Assembly (NCBI RefSeq): GCF_027111295.1
Contig: NZ_CP114287.1
Coordinates: 1,798,001 to 1,862,000, forward strand
Reading direction: 5' to 3'
DNA length: 64,000 nucleotides
DNA from: Flavobacterium gelatinilyticum
GTDB taxonomy: Bacteria > Bacteroidota > Bacteroidia > Flavobacteriales > Flavobacteriaceae
Within the stretch, counting starts at the first letter, position 1, and each line of letters begins with the position of its first letter. The notes beneath the pieces are model-generated. The model saw only the letters and a program-made list of their open reading frames with translations. It ran no database searches and was not told where the DNA came from. Position numbers and translations under genes: made by a program. Shown one piece after another: positions 1 to 8,918 of this stretch.

Positions 1-325
1 TTAATACATATGCAAAATCTGCATACACATTGTTTTCTTTTTTGGCACCATCTCCAATATCATCTGATATGAATGACAATCCTACTTCAACTTTTTCGGA
101 TAAAGCAGTATGTCCAAAGAAAGTAAAAGTTTTGGGAGCACCAACAGCACCTACCCATTGTGTCCTGTACAATCCTCCAAAGTTCATCATGGCAGGAGTT
201 CCGGTTGCATAAGCAGGGTTTACAACACTCATATTGTACATATAATGTGTATACTCCGGGTCCTGCTGTGCAAAACCTGCTGTTAGACAAAGTAATAAAC
301 TTATTGTAAGTAGTATTTTTTTCAT
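1..325 (-). CDS. PorP/SprF family T9SS outer-membrane protein (N-terminal part)
   Basis: Translating leftwards from the ATG at 325 gives MKKILLTISLLLCLTAGFAQ, a clear signal peptide. It is followed by QDPEYTHYMYNMSVVNPAYA and LYRTQWVGAVGAP, the usual opening of PorP/SprF barrel proteins (about 300 residues, PF11751). Only about 108 residues are present because the gene runs off the left edge. Members of this family sit in the outer membrane. They help the type IX secretion system export or attach cargo with a type B C-terminal domain; SprF does this for SprB. The gene lies just downstream of such a cargo gene on the same strand, 32 bp away, which supports pairing. The family call is firm; the specific partner is inferred from position. 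Confidence 0.9.
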   Translation of the reverse strand, partial: MKKILLTISLLLCLTAGFAQQDPEYTHYMYNMSVVNPAYATGTPAMMNFGGLYRTQWVGAVGAPKTFTFFGHTALSEKVEVGLSFISDDIGDGAKKENNVYADFAYVL

Positions 326-357
326 TTGAAAATAATCTTAAATAATAAAAGAAGAAA

Positions 358-2991
358 CTATCGGTTTAAATAAATTCTTCCTTGCTGCGGAGGTTTATTG
401 TTTTTATTAAAATTCAGAACATAAAAATATACTCCATTTGGTGCTATTCCTCCGCTGAGACCGCTTTGTTCATAATTCATTCCGTCCCATCCCGGTTTAT
501 TTTTATGACCTTTATACATTCCGTTTCCGTATCTGTTGAAAATCTCAATTGTATAATCCGGATATAAAAAGTCAATATCAGGAATTATAAAAGTATCGTT
601 AATTCCGTCTCCATTTGGAGAGAATCCATCCGGAACAAAAAATGCATATTCCTGAGAATTACAATCGATTAAGGAAACTGTTACCGCCAGATTTTCATAT
701 GATATACAATTTTCGGTATTCGAAAAATCAAATCCATAATACGTTGTCCTGTCGCTTAAGGGTGTCGAAGAAGGCAGTACATTTCCGTTAACAGCCGCAT
801 CATACCATACAACCGTTGAAGGCGAATTGGTATTGTTAGATAAATTCAAAATTGTTGGATTGTCTAATCCGCAGAAATTTTGTCCATCAGCAATTAATAC
901 CGGTGCAGGAACATCATTTATAGTTACGGTAATTTTAGAGGCTTCGGAAACACATCCTGCAGGAGAAGTTTCTTTGACGAAATAATCTTCCGATTTTAGA
1001 AGATAGTTGTCAGGCAGTGGTGTTGCCGCAGTTTCAGAAATATACCATTTATACTGTACTCCCTGAGGCTGCAGGTCTAGTACCGTTGCTTCATCAGCTT
1101 TACAAAACGACTGATTTGCAGCTGCCGGAGCCGTTGGAATAGGATGTAGAATAAAACTTCCTGTTTTTCCTGTAACATCAATATCACAGCCTGTTGTATT
1201 ATTTTTATAATTAGTGATAGTAATTGCTGATGATCCTGAATTAGGAAGTAGAGCAGATGGAATTACAAAACTTGCTATTCCATTAACCGGATTTAAATCA
1301 ATTGTTTGTACTGGAGAAGTGTTTTGCCCTGAAAGCTGGTACGATAATGTAACATCTGTTAAAGCCTGAAAACCGGATATTGTAACCTGAACCGGTCTGC
1401 CGAAACAAACACTTGCGATTTGCATGGTCAGAGCTGAAAAATTTGGCAGCGGATTGATAATAATGTTTCCTGCTACATCTGCCCCACTGACGCATTGAGA
1501 TTCAATATGTGTAATAGCAGTAATTCTAATTACAGAGGTGCCGCTTCTTGAATTCAACTGGTCAGGCACTATAAAATCTGCATTTCCTCCGGTAACCGTA
1601 ATTCTTGCTACTTGTGAAAATGCTGTATTTGCACCTGTTACATTATATATAATATTATAGTCTCCATCAGCAAGTTTAATGGCATTACTTAGATGAACTA
1701 TCGCATCTTTATTTTGGCAAGTAGGTTCAGATGTTAAAACAGCTCCCTCTAAGTCTGGATTGGGGTAAATAATCAAGTCGTCTGATAAATTATTTATAAT
1801 ATTTTGACATGCTCTTCGGCTGTTAAAAGCGTAAATATCTAATATGTTAACTTTAAAAACACCAACTTGTTGGAAAAAATCCGGTCTTAATGGAAAAGTA
1901 AGGACACCGTTGTTAAAATTAGATAAAACTGTTTCTGTTGCTGCCCTTGGCCCCGACACGCTATATCTTACATAATAGCTCCCATTTGGTATATTTGTTG
2001 CTCCTCTTGTAATAGTAACTGTATAATTGGCCGTTGTAATTTCACTTTCACATATATCCGAATTGACCTCTACAACTGCTCCGGTAAAATCAAGCTTTTC
2101 TTCAAGTCTAATTACAACTGTTGCTTGTTTATTCGGACAAATAGGATTTGTTGAGTTTACTCTATATGAAAAGCTATATTCGTTAGACCCAAAACTATTA
2201 TATATTTTTTCAATATTTATCTCATGATCTCCTTTAAAATTAAGTTCTCCGGTATTACTATTATCTACCCAGGTTCCTCCCGGATCCTGTCCCGAAATCA
2301 AACTAAACAGATCATAATTTGTATAGGCAGATAATCCGTTACTAGCGCATAATGTTAATCTTTGTGCATCTCCTGCTTTTGGTGCCTGAAAAACAGTTAT
2401 AAACACCGTTGAAGGAGGCGGCGAAGGGCAAGTGCCTATTGCAGGCATTGTGTAGGTAAATTGGTAGGTTCCTTCTAAATCTTTAACATTAATAACTGAT
2501 CCGGATATATTTTGATTTGTAGTATCATTATGCCATTGACCATTTGAATGCGGACTTAGATAAGCACTGTCAAAAGCCTGAAAAAGATTAAAGGGACTAT
2601 CTTCACTACAAACTGTCGCAGTTGGTGAAGGTTTTCCAGCATATCCCCCAATAGTAACAGTAACGGTAGCTGAATTGTCAGTACAACCCGCAGCGCCGCT
2701 TACAGTATATGTATATCTATAGATACCGCTTTGTCTAATTGCGTGCGCATTTAAAACACCACTTGTTGCATTTAATCCTCCTGAACTGTCGTCATCATTC
2801 CAAGTACCACCTGAATTAGCCGATCCAATTAAAGAAAATAAATTAATTGACTGATTGGCTGGATCAGGAATATCACAAACTGTTAAACTCGCATCGTCTC
2901 CGGCACATTGTGCGTAGAATGTTTGGTGACTAAATACTACAAAAAGAAGAAAAAGTACTTTTTGCAGAAATCCATTGTAATTTTTGACCAT
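358..2991 (-). CDS. Large secreted adhesin-like protein with gliding motility-associated C-terminal domain
   Basis: A surface protein of 877 residues from the ATG at 2991. That start is preferred over an in-frame ATG at 3036 because it places a signal peptide (VKNYNGFLQKVLFLLFVVFS, then FYAQC) at the N terminus. The body carries repeated Ig/PKD-like Cys-containing modules with phrases such as GGTWNDD and GGTWVDN. The last 90 residues contain FVPDGFSPNGDGINDTFIIP, then IEIFNRYG and GVYFYVL. This is the CHU_C / gliding motility-associated C-terminal domain (TIGR04131), a type B T9SS sorting signal. The following gene is porP/sprF-like, the arrangement seen for SprB-type adhesins. The ligand and any role in gliding cannot be read from sequence. 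Confidence 0.9.
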   Translation of the reverse strand: MVKNYNGFLQKVLFLLFVVFSHQTFYAQCAGDDASLTVCDIPDPANQSINLFSLIGSANSGGTWNDDDSSGGLNATSGVLNAHAIRQSGIYRYTYTVSGAAGCTDNSATVTVTIGGYAGKPSPTATVCSEDSPFNLFQAFDSAYLSPHSNGQWHNDTTNQNISGSVINVKDLEGTYQFTYTMPAIGTCPSPPPSTVFITVFQAPKAGDAQRLTLCASNGLSAYTNYDLFSLISGQDPGGTWVDNSNTGELNFKGDHEINIEKIYNSFGSNEYSFSYRVNSTNPICPNKQATVVIRLEEKLDFTGAVVEVNSDICESEITTANYTVTITRGATNIPNGSYYVRYSVSGPRAATETVLSNFNNGVLTFPLRPDFFQQVGVFKVNILDIYAFNSRRACQNIINNLSDDLIIYPNPDLEGAVLTSEPTCQNKDAIVHLSNAIKLADGDYNIIYNVTGANTAFSQVARITVTGGNADFIVPDQLNSRSGTSVIRITAITHIESQCVSGADVAGNIIINPLPNFSALTMQIASVCFGRPVQVTISGFQALTDVTLSYQLSGQNTSPVQTIDLNPVNGIASFVIPSALLPNSGSSAITITNYKNNTTGCDIDVTGKTGSFILHPIPTAPAAANQSFCKADEATVLDLQPQGVQYKWYISETAATPLPDNYLLKSEDYFVKETSPAGCVSEASKITVTINDVPAPVLIADGQNFCGLDNPTILNLSNNTNSPSTVVWYDAAVNGNVLPSSTPLSDRTTYYGFDFSNTENCISYENLAVTVSLIDCNSQEYAFFVPDGFSPNGDGINDTFIIPDIDFLYPDYTIEIFNRYGNGMYKGHKNKPGWDGMNYEQSGLSGGIAPNGVYFYVLNFNKNNKPPQQGRIYLNR

Positions 2992-3035
2992 GAATGAATA
3001 AATTTTCGGTAAACTTATGAAAATATCAATACTCA

Positions 3036-3074
3036 TTTTGTGAGAAAATGATTTTTAATTATTTTTTCACAAAA
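3036..3074 (-). terminator. Possible hairpin between two minus-strand genes
   Basis: TTTTGTGAGAAAAT pairs with ATTATTTTTTCACAAAA, with two interruptions. It lies between the aspartyl protease-like gene and the adhesin gene, so it could end transcription of the former. The stem is AT-rich and no clear U tract follows on the minus strand. Confidence 0.3.
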
Positions 3075-3113
3075 CAAAAAACTAATAAATATTATACAAT
3101 AATAATCAATCAA

Positions 3114-4442
3114 TTACAATTCATCCTCAAGTTTGAACCTAAATTTTAAAATCAGGCTCTTTCTTTCTACTTCTAAGTTTATCCAAATATCATCTTCTGA
3201 CTTCAGGATCTGGTTTATTTGCTGCAATGTGTATTTGTATGGCCGTTCTTTATTAATGGTAACAATTATATCTCCTGCTTGCAGCCCGCATTTTTCGGCT
3301 GTAGAATTTTTACGGATATTAACAATCTCGTATACTGGTTTTAGAGAAAATTTGTATCTGAAATTACCACTGTTGCTGTTCTGATTTATGTCGGTTTCAT
3401 TTAATGAGCTCGACACTTTTACTGTCTCCAAATGTACGGTTTCCTGAACCCATTGTAATCCGTTATGCTGAATGGTAATACCGCTTTTATTATAGGCAAA
3501 AGGTTCTTTATATTTACTGTTTTTTTTAAGGTAAATTTTTTGGCCGGCGTAATCTAAAACAACTGTAAATCGTTTAAGTACTTCTCCTCCCACAGAACCT
3601 ATACGCCCCGGAACCATCTTAACATTGCGAATAGAGGTAGAATCAGGAAAAGCTACAATTGGTCTTTTAAAATCAAACTCATCTATAGAGAACTTTGGAA
3701 TCCTGGCACGGTGTCCTTCAATATCACCACTAAAACCTTTTCCCAGGAAATCCGGAAAATTCTTTTTAGGAAGCTTTATTTTATTATTTTCAAAAATCCA
3801 GAATGCGTCACTGTTTCCAATATCGATAAGCAGCTTTGCAGGTATTTCAACAGTATCTACTACTGCAGTGGTATAAATATAAGGTTTAGATCTTTCAATA
3901 GTAATGGGAACTTCCTTAAATTTTCTTTTTATCTTCTTTCTAACAGACTCGTTTTCAGAATAGACCGTGATTTTTTTCTTTTCGTAATTCACTTCAACCA
4001 GGTTATTCTTGAAAAATTTATATCCTATAATGCCATTAACAGGAATACCAATATGAGAAGAAAGATTAAAACTCTGATCTAAAATAACATATAGCATGTG
4101 GTTTTCAGATTTTAATCCGTGTGTTTCAAAAATATTCTTAGTCGATTTCAGCCCTTCAATTTCAGTTTCAGAACCTAAACCGCGAAGCTTGATTTTCTCC
4201 ACATTATTAAACTTAACTTCCTGCATTTCATCCATACTAAACAAAATAGTTTCTTCGACTCCTGAATCTAATAAGAAATTCAATTCGATACCATTTACTC
4301 GTATTGGAATAAAAATGAGGTTATTGATCAATTTAAAAGGAATAACAACCTTCTTATGATTGTTTTCTATAATAAAATTATCTTGTGCTTTTGCCAAAAA
4401 AGGCAGCAATAACCCAAAAAACAGGACAATATGTTTTTTCAT
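3114..4442 (-). CDS. Secreted retropepsin-like aspartyl protease with C-terminal PDZ domain
   Basis: A protein of 442 residues from the ATG at 4442; the reading frame also extends to a TTG two codons upstream. The signal peptide is MKKHIVLFFGLLLPFLAKAQ. The core has two retropepsin-like halves. The first holds LNFLLDSGVEETI, with the catalytic DSG at about residues 59-61. The second holds LLIDIGNSDAFWI at about 205, where the Asp is kept but the motif is DIG. A PDZ domain fills the last 80 residues (VNIRKNSTAEKCGLQAGDII). This layout matches the aspartyl_protease_2 plus PDZ proteins common in Bacteroidota and predicts periplasmic or surface location. Substrate unknown. It is transcribed away from the aminotransferase gene. 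Confidence 0.8.
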   Translation of the reverse strand: MKKHIVLFFGLLLPFLAKAQDNFIIENNHKKVVIPFKLINNLIFIPIRVNGIELNFLLDSGVEETILFSMDEMQEVKFNNVEKIKLRGLGSETEIEGLKSTKNIFETHGLKSENHMLYVILDQSFNLSSHIGIPVNGIIGYKFFKNNLVEVNYEKKKITVYSENESVRKKIKRKFKEVPITIERSKPYIYTTAVVDTVEIPAKLLIDIGNSDAFWIFENNKIKLPKKNFPDFLGKGFSGDIEGHRARIPKFSIDEFDFKRPIVAFPDSTSIRNVKMVPGRIGSVGGEVLKRFTVVLDYAGQKIYLKKNSKYKEPFAYNKSGITIQHNGLQWVQETVHLETVKVSSSLNETDINQNSNSGNFRYKFSLKPVYEIVNIRKNSTAEKCGLQAGDIIVTINKERPYKYTLQQINQILKSEDDIWINLEVERKSLILKFRFKLEDEL

Positions 4443-4564
4443 TGACAATATTTTATTATAAAATTAGCAAATATATTTATTATTGTTACATTTTTATAAG
4501 CACCCGCATTGTTTACGTTAAATTCGAAAAAAAAATGCAAATTTGCACTTCAATAAAAAATCAC

Positions 4565-5761
4565 ATGCCAACAATTTCTAACAAAGGCAGAAACATGCCC
4601 GAATCACCGATACGCAAGCTTGCTCCTTATGCTGATTTAGCAAAACAGAAAGGACACAAAGTGTATCACCTAAACATTGGTCAACCGGATATCAAGACAC
4701 CCGAAGCGGCCATCGAGGCGGTAAAAAATATTGAATTAAGTCTTATCGAATACAGTCCGTCAGCCGGATATGAAAGTTACAGAAAAAAATTAGCTCAATT
4801 TTACCAACGCCAAAATGTAAATGTTAACTCAGAAGACATCATCGTTACGACTGGTGGCTCTGAAGCCTTATTGTTTGCGCTGGCCACGATTACAGATCCG
4901 GGAGATGAAATTATTATTCCTGAGCCTTTTTATGCTAATTATCATGCGTTTGCTTCTTCAACAAGTGCAACAGTTGTGCCTCTTGTTTCGTCTATCGAAA
5001 CAGCATTTGCTTTGCCAAGTATCGAAGAAGTTGAAAAATTGATTACTTCAAAAACAAAAGCCATTTTAATTTGCAATCCCGGTAATCCAACCGGTTATTT
5101 ATATTCAGAAACTGAAATTAAACAACTGGCAGGATTAATTAAAAAATACGACCTGTATTTAATTGCCGATGAAGTGTATCGTGAATTTTTGTACGACGGA
5201 GATGATGTTCATTATTCTGTAATGAATTTAGAAGATGTACAGCAAAACGTTATCATGGTCGATTCTGTTTCGAAACGTTACAGTATGTGCGGTGCAAGAA
5301 TTGGCTGTCTGATTACTAAAAATAAAGAAGTTCTCGCAACTGTAATGAAATTTGCACAGGCACGTCTTAGTCCGCCGACTATTGAGCAAATTGCCTGCGA
5401 AGCAGCCATTGACACACCTCAAAGTTATTTTGATGAAGTTATTGGAGAATATAAAGAACGCCGCGATACTTTAATTTCTGAATTAAACAAAATAGAAGGC
5501 GTAATTGTAACCAAACCAAAAGGTGCTTTTTACTGTATTGCTCAATTACCAATCGAAAATGCAGATGATTTTGCACAATGGCTTTTGGAAAGTTACAACT
5601 TAAACGGTGAAACAGTAATGATTGCCCCTGCAAAAGGATTTTATTCAACTCTGGGAATGGGACTTAATCAGGTTCGTATTGCCTATGTTTTAAATAAAAA
5701 AGACTTAATTACTGCTGTTAATATTTTAAAAGAAGCTCTTTTAGCATACAGAAGCAGATAG
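4565..5761 (+). CDS. Pyridoxal phosphate-dependent class I/II aminotransferase (AspC-like)
   Basis: The ATG at 4565 opens a 398-residue protein, the usual length for fold-type I aminotransferases; in-frame codons upstream carry no conserved sequence. It should transfer an amino group from an amino acid to a 2-oxo acid in the cytoplasm. Landmarks are GGSEALLFAL (~97-106), ICNPGNPTGYLY with the PLP-contacting Asn (~174), IADEVYREF with Asp and Tyr (~202, 205), and SVSKRYSMCGARIG with Schiff-base Lys237 and Arg245. A carboxylate-binding Arg lies in NQVRIAYV near the C terminus. Aspartate is the likeliest donor, but the family includes enzymes for aromatic and branched substrates. It is monocistronic, ending in a strong terminator. 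Confidence 0.85.
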   Translation: MPTISNKGRNMPESPIRKLAPYADLAKQKGHKVYHLNIGQPDIKTPEAAIEAVKNIELSLIEYSPSAGYESYRKKLAQFYQRQNVNVNSEDIIVTTGGSEALLFALATITDPGDEIIIPEPFYANYHAFASSTSATVVPLVSSIETAFALPSIEEVEKLITSKTKAILICNPGNPTGYLYSETEIKQLAGLIKKYDLYLIADEVYREFLYDGDDVHYSVMNLEDVQQNVIMVDSVSKRYSMCGARIGCLITKNKEVLATVMKFAQARLSPPTIEQIACEAAIDTPQSYFDEVIGEYKERRDTLISELNKIEGVIVTKPKGAFYCIAQLPIENADDFAQWLLESYNLNGETVMIAPAKGFYSTLGMGLNQVRIAYVLNKKDLITAVNILKEALLAYRSR

Positions 5762-5783
5762 TTAAAACTAAACTTAAACTTTC

Positions 5784-5815
5784 AAAAGACAATAACTTTC
5801 CAGTTATTGTCTTTT
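5784..5815 (+). terminator. Intrinsic terminator after the aminotransferase gene
   Basis: A perfect 14-bp inverted repeat, AAAAGACAATAACT / AGTTATTGTCTTTT, with loop TTCC, 22 bp after the stop codon. The right arm ends in TTTT and is followed by GTGTTT. Confidence 0.85.
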
Positions 5816-5956
5816 GTGTTTAAAAGCCAATTAGAGAAAATTTAAATTATATCCAAAAAGGTTCAATTAAATAATAAAAACCATAGAAAAGGTTTCCCAT
5901 TTATTAATTATCTTTACCGCCTTAAAAAGATAAACCACACATAATAGTAGTTTTTA

Positions 5957-6628
5957 ATGATAAATAACGACGATTTTTTAGACGAAATAGGTGACAGTCA
6001 TTTCAGCAGCAATGCAAAAAACCCTTTACGAGAGGATGCTTTTGACTTAAGCGATGAAGAAAAAATAGAAAAAATTAAAAAAGATGTTGAAAACATTCTA
6101 CAAACACTTGGAATGGATTTAACGGATGATAGTATAAAAGGTACCCCAAACCGAGTTGCAAAAATGTTCGTAAAAGAAATTTTTGGCGGTTTAAATCCTT
6201 CTAAACAACCAAAAGCTTCAACTTTTGACAATAACTACAAGTATGGAGAAATGCTGGTAGAAAAAAACATTACTGTTTACTCTACTTGCGAACACCATTT
6301 ATTACCAATCATCGGACGTGCTCATGTTGCTTATATTTCTAGCGGAAGAGTTATTGGACTATCAAAGATGAACCGTATTGTTGAGTATTATGCAAAAAGA
6401 CCTCAGGTTCAGGAGCGTTTGACAATGCAGATTGTTCAGGAACTTCAAAAAGCTTTAGGAACAGAAGATGTAGCCTGCGTTATCGACGCAAAACACCTTT
6501 GCGTAAATTCAAGAGGAATTAAAGATATCGAGAGCAGTACAGTAACGTCTGAATTTGGTGGAAAATTCAAAGATCCTCAAACTAGAAGAGAATTTCTTGA
6601 TTATATTAAGTTAGATACACAGTTTTAA
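5957..6628 (+). CDS. folE: GTP cyclohydrolase I
   Basis: Converts GTP to 7,8-dihydroneopterin triphosphate, the first step of tetrahydrofolate synthesis. The 223-residue length is normal for the family. Zinc ligands are visible as STCEHHLLPI (Cys111, His114) and KHLCVNSRG (Cys182), with His113 as a catalytic residue. The typical RVAKMFVKEIFGGL and SKMNRIVEYYAKRPQVQERL segments are intact. The N-terminal 35 residues are acidic and variable, as in many bacterial FolE proteins. A TATCTTTA hexamer-like -7 element about 40 bp upstream may be its promoter. Cytoplasmic homodecamer by family knowledge. Confidence 0.95.
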   Translation: MINNDDFLDEIGDSHFSSNAKNPLREDAFDLSDEEKIEKIKKDVENILQTLGMDLTDDSIKGTPNRVAKMFVKEIFGGLNPSKQPKASTFDNNYKYGEMLVEKNITVYSTCEHHLLPIIGRAHVAYISSGRVIGLSKMNRIVEYYAKRPQVQERLTMQIVQELQKALGTEDVACVIDAKHLCVNSRGIKDIESSTVTSEFGGKFKDPQTRREFLDYIKLDTQF

Positions 6629-6631
6629 AAA

Positions 6632-6665
6632 GTTTGTTGTTTTTTGTTAATTGTTTATTGTTCTG
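6632..6665 (+). repeat. TTGTT-rich simple repeat upstream of the four-helix-bundle gene
   Basis: The 3' flank of folE reads GTTTGTTGTTTTTTGTTAAT and then TGTTTATTGTT. This is roughly the complement of the CAAAC-rich repeat on the other side of the next gene (7071-7107), so the two form imperfect inverted low-complexity borders. Confidence 0.6.
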
Positions 6666-7055
6666 ATGGCGAAAATAGAAAAATTTGAAGATTTGGAAAT
6701 CTGGAGATTAGCACGAGAGATTTGCCAACAAATTGAAAATTTAATCCAAACCACGAGCTTAAAAACCAATTATGCCCTAAAAGATCAAATTGACAGAAGT
6801 TCAGGATCTATTATGGATAATATTGCGGAAGGTTTTGAAAGAAATGGAAACAGAGAATTCATCAATTTCTTAAGTATTGCAAAAGGCTCCGCAGGAGAAG
6901 TAAAATCACAGTCTTACAGAGCTTTTGATAAAAATTTAATTAGCGAAGAACAACATTTAAAACTAAATGAAAAAGTAGAATTGGTGAAAAATAAAATTGG
7001 TGCAATGATGAACTATTTAAACAAATGTAAAATCAAAGGACTCAAATTCAAATAA
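6666..7055 (+). CDS. Four-helix-bundle protein, S23 / 23S rRNA intervening-sequence family
   Basis: A 129-residue protein from the ATG at 6666; an in-frame TTG at 6651 is less likely. It has the family signature: FEDLEIWRLAREI at the start, then DQIDRSSGSIMDNIAEGFER and FLSIAKGSAGEVKSQSYRA. This is PF05635 / TIGR02436, named after proteins encoded in 23S rRNA intervening sequences and related in fold to the Avd accessory protein of diversity-generating retroelements. Bacteroidota carry many stand-alone copies of unknown function. Here it sits alone between folE and cysS with CAAAC/GTTTG repeats on both sides, suggesting a small inserted cassette. No reverse transcriptase is nearby, so a retroelement role is not supported. 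Confidence 0.85.
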   Translation: MAKIEKFEDLEIWRLAREICQQIENLIQTTSLKTNYALKDQIDRSSGSIMDNIAEGFERNGNREFINFLSIAKGSAGEVKSQSYRAFDKNLISEEQHLKLNEKVELVKNKIGAMMNYLNKCKIKGLKFK

Positions 7056-7070
7056 TACTTTTTACCGTCG

Positions 7071-7107
7071 AACCACAAACAACAAACCACAAACAACAAA
7101 CAATAAG
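7071..7107 (+). repeat. CAAAC-rich tandem repeat
   Basis: Two perfect tandem copies of the 14-mer AACCACAAACAACA (7071-7084 and 7085-7098), followed by AACAATAAG, immediately before the cysS start. Confidence 0.85.
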
Positions 7108-7112
7108 CAAAT

Positions 7113-8591
7113 ATGCCCTTATATAGCAGTCAACCACTAAAAATATACAATTCGCTTTCTGGCGAAAAAGAAGATTTCAAACCAATCCATGAAGGAAATG
7201 TTGGAATGTATGTTTGTGGACCAACGGTTTATAGTAACGTACATCTAGGAAACGTAAGGACTTTTATGTCTTTTGACGTAATTTTTAGATATTTTCTTCA
7301 CTTAGATTACAAAGTTCGCTACGTTCGCAATATTACCGATGTTGGACATATTGTAGATGATGTTGATGAAGGAGAAGATAAAATTGCTAAAAAAGCACGT
7401 TTAGAGCAATTAGAACCAATGGAAGTTGTACAGCGCTATACTGTCGATTTTCATGACATTCTAAAAGCTTTCAATTTTTTACCGCCTAGTATTGAACCTA
7501 CTGCAACAGGACATATTATTGAACAAATCGAAATCATCAAAAAAATAATTGATACCGGAATTGGTTATGTTGCAAACGGATCTGTATATTTTGACGTTGT
7601 AAAATATAATAAAACCAACAATTATGGTGTTTTAAGCGGTAGAAATATCGAAGATATGCTAGCTAATACCCGTGATCTTGATGGGCAATCAGACAAAAGA
7701 AACCCACAAGATTTTGCACTTTGGAAAAGAGCTGAACCGGAACATATCATGAGATGGCCTTCGCCTTGGAGCGATGGTTTCCCTGGCTGGCACTTAGAAT
7801 GTACAGCAATGAGCACTAAATATTTAGGAAATCATTTTGATATTCACGGAGGCGGAATGGATTTAAAATTCCCTCACCACGAATGCGAAATCGCACAAAA
7901 TGAAGCCTGCACTGGTCAGTCTCCTGTAAATTACTGGATGCATGCCAATATGCTTACCCTTAACGGAAAGAAAATGGCTAAATCTACAGGAAACAATATA
8001 CTTCCCGGAGAAATTTTAAGTGGAGACAATACTGTTTTAAGCAAACCATTCTCAGCATCTGTAACTCGATTTTTCATGCTTCAGGCACATTACAGAAGTA
8101 TTTTGGATTTTTCTGATGATGCCATTACTGCAGCCGAAAAAGGTTATAAACGATTAATGGAAGCTCTTGATGCTCTTCCTTCTATATCGGCAGGAAACTC
8201 AAGCTCTGTTGATTTCAACGCTTGGAAACAGTTGTGCTACGATGCAATGAACGATGATTTTAATACCCCAATTTTAATTGCACAATTATTTGAGGGAGTT
8301 CGTTATATCAACTTATTAAAAGATGGAAAAGAAACTATTTCTGCCGAAGATCTAAAAACATTCTCAGCTGCAATCAATGCATTTGTTTTTGATGTTTTAG
8401 GTTTATCAGATGAAAAAGCAGCTGACAGCAATAATGACAAATTAGAAGGCGTTGTAAATATGCTTATTGCCATGAGAAATCAGGCAAGAGCCGATAAAAA
8501 TTTCGCATTATCTGACCAGATTCGTGACCAGCTTATTGCTTTGGGAATTCAGTTAAAAGACGGTAAAGAAGGAACCAGTTTCTCAATGTAA
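7113..8591 (+). CDS. cysS: Cysteinyl-tRNA synthetase
   Basis: Charges tRNA-Cys with cysteine in the cytoplasm; 492 residues is typical. The class I signature HLGN occurs at 44-47 in [17 protein letters not shown], and KMAKS at 287-291 replaces the KMSKS loop. Zinc ligands are Cys35, Cys230 (WHLECTAM) and the HHE of FPHHECEIA. The C-terminal DALR-like anticodon-binding helices end in [20 protein letters not shown]. It starts directly after the CAAAC repeats and is followed 21 bp later by yidD, so cysS and yidD are probably co-transcribed. Confidence 0.97.
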   Translation: MPLYSSQPLKIYNSLSGEKEDFKPIHEGNVGMYVCGPTVYSNVHLGNVRTFMSFDVIFRYFLHLDYKVRYVRNITDVGHIVDDVDEGEDKIAKKARLEQLEPMEVVQRYTVDFHDILKAFNFLPPSIEPTATGHIIEQIEIIKKIIDTGIGYVANGSVYFDVVKYNKTNNYGVLSGRNIEDMLANTRDLDGQSDKRNPQDFALWKRAEPEHIMRWPSPWSDGFPGWHLECTAMSTKYLGNHFDIHGGGMDLKFPHHECEIAQNEACTGQSPVNYWMHANMLTLNGKKMAKSTGNNILPGEILSGDNTVLSKPFSASVTRFFMLQAHYRSILDFSDDAITAAEKGYKRLMEALDALPSISAGNSSSVDFNAWKQLCYDAMNDDFNTPILIAQLFEGVRYINLLKDGKETISAEDLKTFSAAINAFVFDVLGLSDEKAADSNNDKLEGVVNMLIAMRNQARADKNFALSDQIRDQLIALGIQLKDGKEGTSFSM

Positions 8592-8612
8592 AAAGTAAAA
8601 AACTAATAAACT

Positions 8613-8852
8613 ATGAAAATTACAACCCCATTTGTTTTATTAGTACGTTTTTATCAAACTGCCATTTCACCTTTTACACCTGCTTCATGCCGGTTTGAAC
8701 CAACATGTTCAACCTACATGATTCAGGCATTGCAAATTCACGGATTATTTTATGGAGGCTATTTAGGAATTAAAAGAATCCTGAGCTGTCACCCGTGGGG
8801 AAGAACGGGTTACGATCCGGTTCCTGAGAAAAAATGTTCACATAAACATTAA
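8613..8852 (+). CDS. yidD: Membrane protein insertion efficiency factor YidD
   Basis: A 79-residue protein with the full YidD pattern: an N-terminal amphipathic segment ([19 protein letters not shown]), the Cys pair of [15 protein letters not shown], and the C-terminal [16 protein letters not shown]. YidD is a small inner-membrane-associated protein that helps YidC insert membrane proteins. In many phyla it lies beside rpmH-rnpA-yidC; here it sits between cysS and lgt. Confidence 0.95.
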   Translation: MKITTPFVLLVRFYQTAISPFTPASCRFEPTCSTYMIQALQIHGLFYGGYLGIKRILSCHPWGRTGYDPVPEKKCSHKH

Positions 8853-8918
8853 GCTGCATTATGAAGATCTCAAATTTAAATAGCTATTTTTACAATACAC
8901 AAAACATCTAATATATAT

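Noticed and set aside
6666..7055. Diversity-generating retroelement accessory (Avd) role
   Set aside because: Same fold family, but no reverse transcriptase or template/variable repeats are nearby.
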